Assembly: GCA_035567895.1 (NCBI GenBank)
Contig: DATMPC010000058.1
Span: 186,001-250,000, forward strand
Direction: 5' to 3'
DNA: 64,000 bases
Origin: Terriglobales bacterium
GTDB taxonomy: Bacteria; Acidobacteriota; Terriglobia; Terriglobales; Acidobacteriaceae
Of the stretch, positions 53,730-61,955 are shown one piece after another; position 1 is the first letter of the stretch; each line of letters starts with the position of its first letter. Both the position numbers and the translations under genes were made by a program. The notes beneath the pieces were generated by a model. That model saw only the letters and a program-made list of their open reading frames with translations. It searched no databases and was not told the DNA's origin.

Positions 53730-54644
53730 TCACCAGCCACGCTTCTGCAGCATGTCGGCTTCCGACATCGCAGCGATGGCGAGTCCCTTCATGGCACCGG
53801 TACAGTCTTCGCTCGTCTCGAGTAAGACTTTAGGATCGTCGAAATGGGTGGTCGCGCGCACGATGGCGCGAGCGCGGATCTCCGCTTCCTTGGCAGGGGC
53901 AAAGTTGATGGAGTCGCTCATGAAGATGCCCGAGCCTACGAATACTGCCTCGGCTCCAAGCTGGCGCACCAGTGCCGCATCTGCGGGAGTAGCGATTCCA
54001 CCTGCGGAGAAGTTGGGAACGGGAAGCTTGCCGCTTTTCGCCACCATGCGGACCAATTCATAGGGAGCTCGCAGCTCTTTCGCCGCGGCATAGAGTTCTT
54101 CTTCGCCGAGGACGGTCAGCGCACGCATATCTTTCACGATCTGCCGCATATGCTTCACAGCGTGAACGACGTCGCCTGTTCCGGCCTCACCTTTCGTGCG
54201 AATCATCGCTGCGCCTTCTGCGATGCGGCGCAATGCTTCTCCCAGATCACGGGCTCCGCATACGAATGGAACCTTGAAGGCATGTTTGTCGACGTGGTGC
54301 GCTTCGTCCGCAGGTGTTAGGACTTCGGACTCATCGATGTAATCCACACCGAGTTCCTGCAGAACTTGAGCCTCAGTGAAGTGTCCAATACGGCACTTTG
54401 CCATGACGGGAATATCCACCGCCTTCATGATCTCGCGAATCACGGCGATCTTGGCCATGCGGGCGACTCCACCCTCGGCGCGGATCTGAGCGGGCACACG
54501 CTCCAAAGCCATAACCGCAGTTGCTCCGGAACGTTGGGCAATCTCAGCTTGCGCGGCGGTGGTGACGTCCATAATCACGCCGCCCTTCAGCATTTCCGCA
54601 AGACCCGTCTTGAGTCTCAGACCATTCCCATTCATGTCAGACAT
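53730..54644 (-). CDS. pdxS: pyridoxal 5'-phosphate synthase lyase subunit
   Basis: 304-residue PdxS that makes PLP from ribose 5-phosphate, glyceraldehyde 3-phosphate and ammonia. [18 protein letters not shown] (20-37) holds the first catalytic aspartate and [12 protein letters not shown] (81-92) the catalytic Lys83; [19 protein letters not shown] and [14 protein letters not shown] are equally diagnostic. The ATG at 54644 has GGAGAG seven bases upstream. The frame remains open to 55019 but that extension runs through repeat DNA and is not real. It forms an operon with pdxT. Confidence 0.95.
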   Translation of the reverse strand: MSDMNGNGLRLKTGLAEMLKGGVIMDVTTAAQAEIAQRSGATAVMALERVPAQIRAEGGVARMAKIAVIREIMKAVDIPVMAKCRIGHFTEAQVLQELGVDYIDESEVLTPADEAHHVDKHAFKVPFVCGARDLGEALRRIAEGAAMIRTKGEAGTGDVVHAVKHMRQIVKDMRALTVLGEEELYAAAKELRAPYELVRMVAKSGKLPVPNFSAGGIATPADAALVRQLGAEAVFVGSGIFMSDSINFAPAKEAEIRARAIVRATTHFDDPKVLLETSEDCTGAMKGLAIAAMSEADMLQKRGW

Positions 54645-55082
54645 AAAGCACTCTCCACGCGCACCTCTCCCTCCGGTCATTGCGACAGGATGGAAGGGAA
54701 CTTTAATTTTAGCAGTTCCGGCAATGTGAGAAGCGGTATATCGGCCGACAGAAGTCAGCAACGCTTTGCAAATTTGGAAGGGCCGAATTCCCTGCTTCAG
54801 GGAATTCGGCAGGGAATAATTCCCGTGGAGTTTTTTTCTTTTCCTCGGACCAGCATAAACACAGGGCATTTGCGATCCCTCAGGGAATTCTGAGGGAACT
54901 TGCAGAGAATTCTCCCGGAGCCGCAAGGCCGACAAGTGCATGTCATTGAAGCAACGGTTTCGCAGACTCTCATGTTGACCCTCGTTCTCTTGGTACGACG
55001 GAACGGCCTGGGGTGTCAATCTTCACCTTCGTTTCAGTCGTGTCCGTCGTGGTTTCATCGGTCTCGATCTGGTCGACCAAGA
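54645..55082. other. intergenic region, 438 bp
   Basis: Contains the pdxS leader, copy B of the GGGAATT element and then about 170 bp before the stop of the winged-helix gene. That last stretch has a near-palindrome GATCTGGTCGACCAAGATC at 55066-55084 overlapping the stop. No gene seen. Confidence 0.5.
54753..54912 (+). repeat. GGGAATT-rich dispersed element, copy B
   Basis: 160 bp upstream of pdxS, aligned in order and orientation with copy A at 10811-10955 (AGTCAG, TTTGCAA, CCCTGCTTCAGGGAATTC, GGGAATAATTCCCGTGGAG, CATAAACACAGG, CAGGGAATTC). Copy B is the fuller version, with GAATTCCCTG palindromes on both sides. Confidence 0.8.
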
Positions 55083-56216
55083 TCAAGTCCTCCAGGTAAG
55101 ACTCAAAGAGCAGCCGAGGAACTCAGCCAATCGCTCAGCCTCCTCGGCTGCCGAGCGTCGCACCCAGACGGGCGCCCTCACGAACGGCTCGACAACAACG
55201 TTCACGCGACCGCCCTTGATTTCGTGGCGCCAAGTGCCCTGCATGAAGCCATTTACCAGCAAGACAGGCGAAATCCAACCTTGTGGCCGGTACACGCTAC
55301 TCCGTAGCTTGCATCCCAGCAGACGTTCGGCGTGAAAAGAAGCACCAATCACGTATTGATCGAAGCCCGGCAGCAAACGGACGGATTTTCCCGGCTCGAA
55401 CTCGCGTGCCTCACGGGCGTGGACAGCAAGCATCCACGCCTGAGTGCCTTCCAGGTCCACTCGGCAGACCTCGTCACCGAGCGCTGCGATCCATTCCCGC
55501 GCAGTTGAAACTCCGACGCCGGTCCACCAGCGCGCCAGATCGTGATAGGTGGCCGGACCGTAGCCGGCCAGGAAGCGGCGAGTGATTTCCGCTATTGCTG
55601 TCTGCGGATCAACGGCTTTCATTGCGCAGCCCAGCCAGCTCGCAGGACGCGTAAAGCGAACCAGCTGCCCCTCACTCGGCCCGAAGCAGAGAAGACCGGT
55701 GAACGCAGCCGGCCGCAGGAGTGTCCCCCAGCTGCTCAGTGCCACTTTGGGACCAAAGGCACGCCGTCTGGTGATCCGCGCGACCTCTTGAGCGAGCTCC
55801 TCCCGCGTGAGTAAGCGGCCGTCAAGCGCCTTGCCGATCGCTTCTGTGATCTGATCAAGTTCGTCGAGCGTGATGCCGTAATACTTCTTCCACGCCGACT
55901 CCCTCAGATATCGTTTGCTGGTGCGCAAAGCGGCGTGCCACATGGGCAGTTCATCAGCAGGAAGCAGGTGCAACGTTCCTCGCATCGCCCAGGTCTTTAC
56001 CAGCGTGCGCTCCTCCCAAAGTGCGTGCTTGATCGCGTCCCGGTTGAGACCTTCGATTCTGGCCCACGCCGTCAGCTCCGCCGACGACATCAACTGCGCG
56101 TGCAAACCGCAGAGACGGCTCGCAACTTCCAGCATGCTGCCGGCCGGAGCGCGCTGATCGAGATAATGGCGGCGAACCCGCCACGCCGCTACATTCCGCC
56201 AGGTGAGCTTCAACAT
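55083..56216 (-). CDS. winged-helix DNA-binding protein (HTH_42, AlkX/AlkZ-like)
   Basis: 377-residue protein of the winged-helix superfamily that includes the AlkZ/YcaQ DNA glycosylases. The N-terminal motif GLHAQLMSSAELTAWAR (37-53) and TLVKTWAMRGTLHLLPADEL (70-89) are characteristic of the AlkX-type branch. The centre has GYGPATYHDLARWWTGVG and a C-terminal SVRLLPGFDQYVIGAS with GWISPVLLVNG. A role in DNA alkylation repair is plausible, but the catalytic residues of AlkZ cannot be confirmed by eye. Confidence 0.85.
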   Translation of the reverse strand: MLKLTWRNVAAWRVRRHYLDQRAPAGSMLEVASRLCGLHAQLMSSAELTAWARIEGLNRDAIKHALWEERTLVKTWAMRGTLHLLPADELPMWHAALRTSKRYLRESAWKKYYGITLDELDQITEAIGKALDGRLLTREELAQEVARITRRRAFGPKVALSSWGTLLRPAAFTGLLCFGPSEGQLVRFTRPASWLGCAMKAVDPQTAIAEITRRFLAGYGPATYHDLARWWTGVGVSTAREWIAALGDEVCRVDLEGTQAWMLAVHAREAREFEPGKSVRLLPGFDQYVIGASFHAERLLGCKLRSSVYRPQGWISPVLLVNGFMQGTWRHEIKGGRVNVVVEPFVRAPVWVRRSAAEEAERLAEFLGCSLSLTWRT

Positions 56217-56299
56217 GCGCGGACAATTATGCCAGCGAGAGAAATGGCATAATCTCTTCTCGACAAAGCCTTCCGAAACGACGTTATAGAAAGGTGTTC

Positions 56300-56428
56300 T
56301 TCACCACGGAGACACGGAGTGCACGGAGGAAACCATTGCAACAATTCTTCTGGAAAGCGACGATGTATCGATTTTCTTCCGCCATTTCCGAATGCTTACC
56401 TCCGTGTCCTCTGTGCCTCCGTGGTGAA
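56300..56428. repeat. TTCACCACGGAGACACGGAG inverted repeat
   Basis: 129-bp element with arms TTCACCACGGAGACACGGAG and the complement CTCTGTGCCTCCGTGGTGAA at the far end, between two divergent genes. It resembles a repeat found in many environmental genomes. No coding content. Confidence 0.8.
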
Positions 56429-56455
56429 CTCGGGTTTTAAGAATTGGAGGAGTAA

Positions 56456-57610
56456 ATGGGCGCCACAGTAGCCGAGTCTCGAATGCCCACAGCAACGACG
56501 GTCGCGTCGGCTCCGACCAGCGCGCGCCTCACCTCGCTTGACGCCTTCCGCGGCATGACGATCGCCGGAATGATTCTCGTGAACAACGCCGGCGACTGGG
56601 AGCATGTCTATTGGCCGCTGGAGCACGCAAAATGGAATGGCTGGACTCCTACCGATCTCGTCTTTCCTTTCTTCGTGTTCATCGTGGGCGTCTCCCTGGT
56701 GCTCTCATTCGTGTCGCGGGTAGCTCGCGGCGACTCGAAGAAGACACTGCTTCTGCACGCGCTGCAACGCAGCGCCATCCTCTTTGTCGTCGGATTCTTG
56801 CTCCACGCCTACGGCAAATTCGACTTGCACACCATCCGCATTCCCGGAGTCCTGCAGCGGATCGCGGTCGTTTACCTGCTCACATCGGTGCTGGTTCTTT
56901 ACACCGGCCGCGTCACACGAGCCATCGTGGCGGCTGCCTTGTTGATCGGCTATTGGATTCTGATGGTGCAAGTGCCCGTGCCCGGCTATGGTGCCGGAGT
57001 TCTCACGATGGACGGAAACCTGGCGGGCTATATCGATCGCAGCCTTATGTACAACCATCTCTGGATCGCGCACCGCTTCGATCCGGAGGGAATCCTCAGC
57101 ACGCTTCCAGCGATTGCAACGTGTTTGCTTGGCGTCTTCACCGGCGAGTGGCTGCGATCAACGAGAAGCGCCTCACAAAAACTCGCTGGACTCTTCGCTG
57201 CAAGCGCCGTCGGCCTTATCGCCGGGGAGATCTGGAATGTATGGTTCCCAATCAACAAAATGATCTGGACCAGCTCTTATGTGCTGTTCACTGCGGGTCT
57301 TGCATTGTTCGCACTCGGGATCGGCTATTGGGCGGTGGACATCCGCGGCTGGAAGCGCTGGAGCACACCGTTCATCATGTTCGGCGTTAATCCGCTGGTG
57401 CTGTATTGCATTGCGAGTTGGCTCGCGTCGGCAATGCACGTCCACCACATTCACGGGCGAACCATCAAGGAGTTGCTGTTCGGCAAGTTCTTCGTGCCGC
57501 TCTCAGGCGACCCTTACGTGGTCTCCCTGATCTGGGCTTTGAGTTTCGTTTTGGTCTCGTTTGCGGTTGCGTGGGCGCTGTATCGGAAGCGGATTTTTAT
57601 CCGGGTATAG
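56456..57610 (+). CDS. DUF5009/HGSNAT-like multipass acyltransferase
   Basis: 384-residue membrane protein related to heparan-alpha-glucosaminide N-acetyltransferase. It opens with TSLDAFRGMTIAGMILVNNA (about 24-43), then the conserved LEHAKWNGWTPTDLVFPFF (60-78) with the catalytic histidine, and about ten membrane helices to the end. TPFIMFGVNPLVLYCIAS near 300 is also typical. It may acetylate cell-envelope sugars. The ATG has GGAGG with a five-base spacing. It converges on the thioesterase gene. Confidence 0.87.
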   Translation: MGATVAESRMPTATTVASAPTSARLTSLDAFRGMTIAGMILVNNAGDWEHVYWPLEHAKWNGWTPTDLVFPFFVFIVGVSLVLSFVSRVARGDSKKTLLLHALQRSAILFVVGFLLHAYGKFDLHTIRIPGVLQRIAVVYLLTSVLVLYTGRVTRAIVAAALLIGYWILMVQVPVPGYGAGVLTMDGNLAGYIDRSLMYNHLWIAHRFDPEGILSTLPAIATCLLGVFTGEWLRSTRSASQKLAGLFAASAVGLIAGEIWNVWFPINKMIWTSSYVLFTAGLALFALGIGYWAVDIRGWKRWSTPFIMFGVNPLVLYCIASWLASAMHVHHIHGRTIKELLFGKFFVPLSGDPYVVSLIWALSFVLVSFAVAWALYRKRIFIRV

Positions 57611-57620
57611 TTCACGCGCG

Positions 57621-58088
57621 TTATCGGCCCCTGGCGAACTTCGCCTTCATCTTCTCCGGATCGACTGCTATAAAGACACCCTGGCTTCGGGCCAGGACCT
57701 GACCTTGCTCATCGCGGATCTCGGCTGCGTTGAAGTGCCGGCGTCCTTGTACGTCGCGCTCGATTCCTTCGACCACCAACGTCTTGCCGAGTGGAACCGG
57801 CTTCACATATTCGATTGCCATGGATGAGGTCAGCGCCACTACCGAGCGCAGCTTATTGACCTTGCCCATGGCTTCATCCAGGAGCGTGGCGATGATTCCC
57901 CCATGCGCATGACCAGGCGGTCCTTGATACTTCTTCGGCAGTTTGACCTTGCACCAGGCGCGATGGTGACCTTCGTCAAAGAAAAACTTCAGACGCATAC
58001 CCTGAGGATTGTCCTTGCCGCAGGCGAAGCAATGGTTCTTGGGAAGTGAGATGTGCTTAGTGTTGTGACCGGAGAGACGTTTGGACAT
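57621..58088 (-). CDS. PaaI-type hotdog-fold acyl-CoA thioesterase
   Basis: 155-residue single hotdog domain that hydrolyses acyl-CoA thioesters. PPGHAHGGIIATLLDEAMG (57-75) holds the active-site Asp on the central helix, followed by TSSMAIEYVKPVPLGKTLVV. A CFACGKDNPQGMRL motif near 20-33 is the YdeN/THEM4-like start. It is a single gene between two converging or divergent neighbours; acyl substrate unknown. Confidence 0.87.
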   Translation of the reverse strand: MSKRLSGHNTKHISLPKNHCFACGKDNPQGMRLKFFFDEGHHRAWCKVKLPKKYQGPPGHAHGGIIATLLDEAMGKVNKLRSVVALTSSMAIEYVKPVPLGKTLVVEGIERDVQGRRHFNAAEIRDEQGQVLARSQGVFIAVDPEKMKAKFARGR

Positions 58089-58253
58089 TTCACAGGATTA
58101 TAGGTGTCCAAAGGTTCCTCCGTGACCTTGGGTTCACCTTCGTGACCTTCGCGTTCGCTCCTCCCCGGTTTCGCTCTCGTTGACCCGCGGGCCTGTAACT
58201 TTCCCTTCACTTCCTGTATACATTCCGTTTTCACTTTCTTCAGGAGCGTACGC

Positions 58254-61200
58254 GTGCGAACACTCGCGTCTGTTTTTGTCTTCTTCTTCATCGCTACCCT
58301 CGGTTTAGCCCAAGACATTCCACCAACACCACAAATCACGCCATCATCCGACCAAGCGGCAGCAACGCAGGAAAGGGCGTCAACGACGGCCAAGCCGGGA
58401 CAGAAGAAGGAGGCAGATGAGGAGGTTCCTGCTGGGCGCAAGCCAAAACGCGCAGGGGCTGCAGCCGCTCCATCGGAATCGACTGCCGCGACGAAGCCAA
58501 GCGAGAAAAAGCCGGCCGATCCGCTCACCTCGGCCGATACATATAAGGGATTGCGTCTGCGCAGCATCGGCCCCGCATTCGTCTCCGGTCGCGTCAACTC
58601 GCTGGCGGTGAATCCCTTCAACCGCGCGCAGTATTACGTTGGAGTTGCTTCAGGCGGAGTTTGGAAAACCGACAACGCTGGGCTCACTTGGAATCCAGTC
58701 TTTCAAAATGAAGGCTCCTTTTCGATCGGCGACGTGAAACTCGATCCACATGACCCAGCGGTCATTTGGGTAGGAACAGGAGAGAACAATTCTCAACGCA
58801 GCGTCGATTACGGGGATGGAGTCTACAAGTCCGAAGACGGGGGGAAGAGCTGGACTAATGTTGGTGTAAAGCACTCCGAGCACATCGGCCGGATTGCGAT
58901 CAGTCCGAAGGATAGCAACACAGTCTTCGTCGCCGCTGAAGGTCCGCTCTGGTCGCCCGGCGGCGATCGCGGCCTATACAAGACAACCGATGGGGGCAAG
59001 ACGTGGAAGAAGGTCCTGAACGTAAGCGAGAACACCGGCTTCGCCGATGTAGTGATCGACTCCGACGATCCAGACACGATTTATGCCGCTGCTTACCAGC
59101 GCCGCCGCCACGTCTGGACTCTGATTGATGGAGGTCCCGAGAGTGCAATCTATCGCTCCGTCGATGGCGGCAACACGTGGAACAAACTGAAATCCGGCCT
59201 GCCGACGGTTGATATGGGTCGCATCGGCCTCGCCATCTCGCCAGTCGATCACAACATCGTGTACGCGACGATCGAGGCCGCAGAAGAGAAGGGCGGCATC
59301 TTCCGCTCGTCGGATCGCGGAGCCACATGGGAGCGTCGCAATCCATACGACACCACCGCGATGTATTACGGCCAAATCTTTGCCGATCCGAAAAACGTTG
59401 ACCGGATTTATGTGATGAACGTGTTGATTCGCGTTTCGGACGATGGCGGCAAGACGCTTCACAATCTGGGCGAGAAGTACAAGCACGTGGACAATCACGT
59501 GATCTGGATCGATCCAGCCGACACGAACTACTACTTGGTCGGTTGCGACGGTGGTTTGTATGAAAGTTTCGATCGCGGCGCGAATTGGAGTTACAAGAAC
59601 AATCTCCCCGTTGCCCAGTTCTATGACGTCGCTGTCGACAACTCGAAACCCTTTTATTACGTCTACGGTGGGACGCAGGACAACCAGAGCGTCGGGGGAC
59701 CCTCGAGAACCTTGAAAGTCAGTGGTATTGGCAATGAAGACTGGTTCATCACTCAAGGCGGCGACGGATTTCGTTCGGTAATCGATCCCGAGGAACCGAA
59801 TACCGTGTACGCAGAGTACCAATACGGGAACCTGACGCGCTTCGACCGCCGCACCGGCCAGGAGATCGGCATTCAGCCTCAACCTGGGCCAGACAACGTG
59901 CCTTATCGCTGGAACTGGGACTCCCCGATCATCATCAGCCCCCACTCGCACACGCGCCTGTACTTCGCGGCGAACAAACTATTCCGCAGCGACGATCGTG
60001 GCGATACATGGAAAGCCATCAGCCCAGACCTCACGCGCCAGATCGATCGCGACAAGCTTCCGGTCATGGGACGCATCTGGGGACCGGATGCCGTCGCCAA
60101 GAACGCATCCACTTCCTTTTACGGCAACATCGTCGCACTCGCCGAATCGCCACAAAAGGACGGCTTGCTTTACGTCGGCACTGATGACGGCTTGATTCAG
60201 GTGACGAACGACGCGGGAGGGAATTGGACCAAGTACGACAAGTTCCCGGGCGTGCCGAACATGACGTATGTGAGCCGACTGCTCGCCTCGCAGCACAATC
60301 CGAATGTCGTTTATGCGAGCTTCGATAACCACAAGATGGGCGACTTCAAGCCCTATGTGCTAAAGAGCGGCGACAGTGGCCGCACATGGAATTCGATCGC
60401 CGGCAACCTTCCAGATAACGGAGCCGTGCTCGCCATTGCTGAGGACCCGGTCAATCCGCAGCTGCTGTTTGTCGGCACCGAATTCGGCCTTTTCTTCTCG
60501 ATTGATGGCGGCGGACATTGGACCCAGCTCAAGGGCGGCATGCCGACCATCGCGGTTCGCGATATCGCAATCCAAAAGCGCGAGAACGACCTCGTGATCG
60601 CTACCTTTGGTCGCGGCTTCTATGTCCTCGACGATCTCACCCCTCTTAGGAATGTTAACGCGCAAGCGCTTCAGCTGACGGCCACTCTCTTCCCAGTTCG
60701 GGACGCGTTGATGTACATCGAGCAGCGTCCCATCGGAGGAAAGCGTGGGCATTTCGGGGCTACGTACTTTGCAGCAGACAATCCGCCCTATGGCGCAGGC
60801 TTCACGTATTACTTGAAGGACAAATTCAAGACCAAAAAAGAAATCCGCCAGGAGCAGGAAAAGAAGCAGTCAGGCAAAGAGGGAGCGCAGAGCACTGAGA
60901 CGAACGCGAAGAACAAGAAAGCCAAGGCCGAAGACCAGAAGGGAACTCCTCCCCCTGTCACTTATCCCACTATGGATCAGATTCGCGCCGAGGCCGAAGA
61001 GCAAGCACCTGCCGTTTACCTGGTAGTCTCTGACGCAAACGGTGCGCCGATTCGTCGGGTACCTGCTTCGAACGAAATTGGGATCAACCGTGCCACATGG
61101 GACCTTCGTTATCCGCCGTCGGAAGTGCACACACCGTCTCCCGATGAGGCGGACTTCGGAGAGTTCTTCCAGCCTCCCACCGGGCCATTAGTCATGCCAG

Positions 61201-61787
61201 GGCAATATTCAGTCGCGCTGGAATCGCGAGTTGACGGCAAGACGCAGCGACTGGCTGGTCCGGTGCAGTTCAAGGTCAATGCGCTCGGCGCCGAGCAGAT
61301 GAACGAGGCAGACCGCGCCGCACTGCAGCCGTTCCAGCAGAAGGTCGCGCGACTCGATCGTGCGCTCACCGGCGCTGTGCAGACCGGCGGCGATGTCGAC
61401 AAGCGGCTGACGGCCATACGGCAGTCACTGCGTGATACTCCCGGAGACATGTCCTCGTTGGTGACTCGTGCAGACGACATCCAGAGTCGTTTGCGAGAGA
61501 TCATGCGAGCGATGAGAGGCGACAATGTGCTTCGTCGCCGCCAGGAAAACACCCCTGCCGCGATCAACGACCGTGTCAACCAGATCGAAGACGAAGAGCG
61601 CTTCTCAACCAGTCGGCCGACGCAGACGCACATCGATTCCTACAACGTCGCCGCACAGCAGTTTGGGGAGCAGCTATCGAAGCTGCGTCAATTGGTGGAT
61701 GTCGATCTGAAGAAGCTTGAGGACGACATGGAAAAGGCCGGAGCACCGTGGACCCCAGGGCATGTGCCGGAGTGGAGTCCCCAGTAA
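58254..61787 (+). CDS. large secreted Asp-box (BNR) repeat protein, sortilin/xyloglucanase-like
   Basis: 1177 residues. Signal peptide 1-20 (MRTLASVFVFFFIATLGLAQ). A charged Pro/Ala/Lys linker leads to nine or more Asp-box motifs of the form SxDxGxTW between about 135 and 770: KTDNAGLTW, KSEDGGKSW, KTTDGGKTW, RSVDGGNTW, RSSDRGATW, ESFDRGANW, RSDDRGDTW, KSGDSGRTW and FSIDGGGHW. These form one or two beta-propellers as in Vps10/sortilin and GH74 proteins. The region 860-910 is Lys/Glu-rich and the C-terminus (about 1020-1177) is alpha-helical. Catalytic aspartates of GH74 cannot be assigned by eye. The GTG start is preceded by AGGAG. Confidence 0.85.
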   Translation: MRTLASVFVFFFIATLGLAQDIPPTPQITPSSDQAAATQERASTTAKPGQKKEADEEVPAGRKPKRAGAAAAPSESTAATKPSEKKPADPLTSADTYKGLRLRSIGPAFVSGRVNSLAVNPFNRAQYYVGVASGGVWKTDNAGLTWNPVFQNEGSFSIGDVKLDPHDPAVIWVGTGENNSQRSVDYGDGVYKSEDGGKSWTNVGVKHSEHIGRIAISPKDSNTVFVAAEGPLWSPGGDRGLYKTTDGGKTWKKVLNVSENTGFADVVIDSDDPDTIYAAAYQRRRHVWTLIDGGPESAIYRSVDGGNTWNKLKSGLPTVDMGRIGLAISPVDHNIVYATIEAAEEKGGIFRSSDRGATWERRNPYDTTAMYYGQIFADPKNVDRIYVMNVLIRVSDDGGKTLHNLGEKYKHVDNHVIWIDPADTNYYLVGCDGGLYESFDRGANWSYKNNLPVAQFYDVAVDNSKPFYYVYGGTQDNQSVGGPSRTLKVSGIGNEDWFITQGGDGFRSVIDPEEPNTVYAEYQYGNLTRFDRRTGQEIGIQPQPGPDNVPYRWNWDSPIIISPHSHTRLYFAANKLFRSDDRGDTWKAISPDLTRQIDRDKLPVMGRIWGPDAVAKNASTSFYGNIVALAESPQKDGLLYVGTDDGLIQVTNDAGGNWTKYDKFPGVPNMTYVSRLLASQHNPNVVYASFDNHKMGDFKPYVLKSGDSGRTWNSIAGNLPDNGAVLAIAEDPVNPQLLFVGTEFGLFFSIDGGGHWTQLKGGMPTIAVRDIAIQKRENDLVIATFGRGFYVLDDLTPLRNVNAQALQLTATLFPVRDALMYIEQRPIGGKRGHFGATYFAADNPPYGAGFTYYLKDKFKTKKEIRQEQEKKQSGKEGAQSTETNAKNKKAKAEDQKGTPPPVTYPTMDQIRAEAEEQAPAVYLVVSDANGAPIRRVPASNEIGINRATWDLRYPPSEVHTPSPDEADFGEFFQPPTGPLVMPGQYSVALESRVDGKTQRLAGPVQFKVNALGAEQMNEADRAALQPFQQKVARLDRALTGAVQTGGDVDKRLTAIRQSLRDTPGDMSSLVTRADDIQSRLREIMRAMRGDNVLRRRQENTPAAINDRVNQIEDEERFSTSRPTQTHIDSYNVAAQQFGEQLSKLRQLVDVDLKKLEDDMEKAGAPWTPGHVPEWSPQ

Positions 61788-61798
61788 CGACCGGAAAA

Positions 61799-61918
61799 GG
61801 CGAACACGAAGGTCACAAAGGCACAGAGGAGGTCACTGAGGACGATCTGTCTCCGTGACCTTGGGTTTGCCTTCGTGCCCGGAGCCTGCCCTGAGCGTAG
61901 TCGAAGGGTGTTCGCTCT
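61799..61918. repeat. inverted repeat interrupted by a 31-bp insertion
   Basis: The left arm GGCGAACACGAAGGTCAC...GAGG and the right arm CTCCGTGACCTTGGG...TTCGTG form a hairpin that would end TGTTCGC. The right arm is split at 61878-61908 by CCCGGAGCCTGCCCTGAGCG-TAGTCGAAGGG, flanked by TG on both sides. The insert is a known-looking dispersed motif. Confidence 0.7.
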
Positions 61919-61942
61919 AGGTTTTGTGTGGTTTTGCTGAGA

Positions 61943-61948
61943 TATACT
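61943..61948 (+). promoter_or_regulatory. -10 hexamer of miaB, leaderless type
   Basis: TATACT ends seven bases before the ATG at 61956. Confidence 0.55.
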
Positions 61949-61955
61949 GGGCTCG

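Noticed and set aside
54645-55019. N-terminal extension of pdxS by 125 residues
   Set aside because: The extra frame runs through the GGGAATT repeat. PdxS is normally about 290-305 residues, and an ATG with a good Shine-Dalgarno is at 54644.
56611-57390. A 259-codon open frame overlapping the DUF5009-like gene
   Set aside because: It is basic and low in hydrophobicity, typical of an alternative frame of a GC-rich membrane-protein gene.
58974-59951. A 325-codon open frame on the minus strand
   Set aside because: It lies opposite the Asp-box repeats and its sequence has no family. It is a shadow of codon bias in the real gene.
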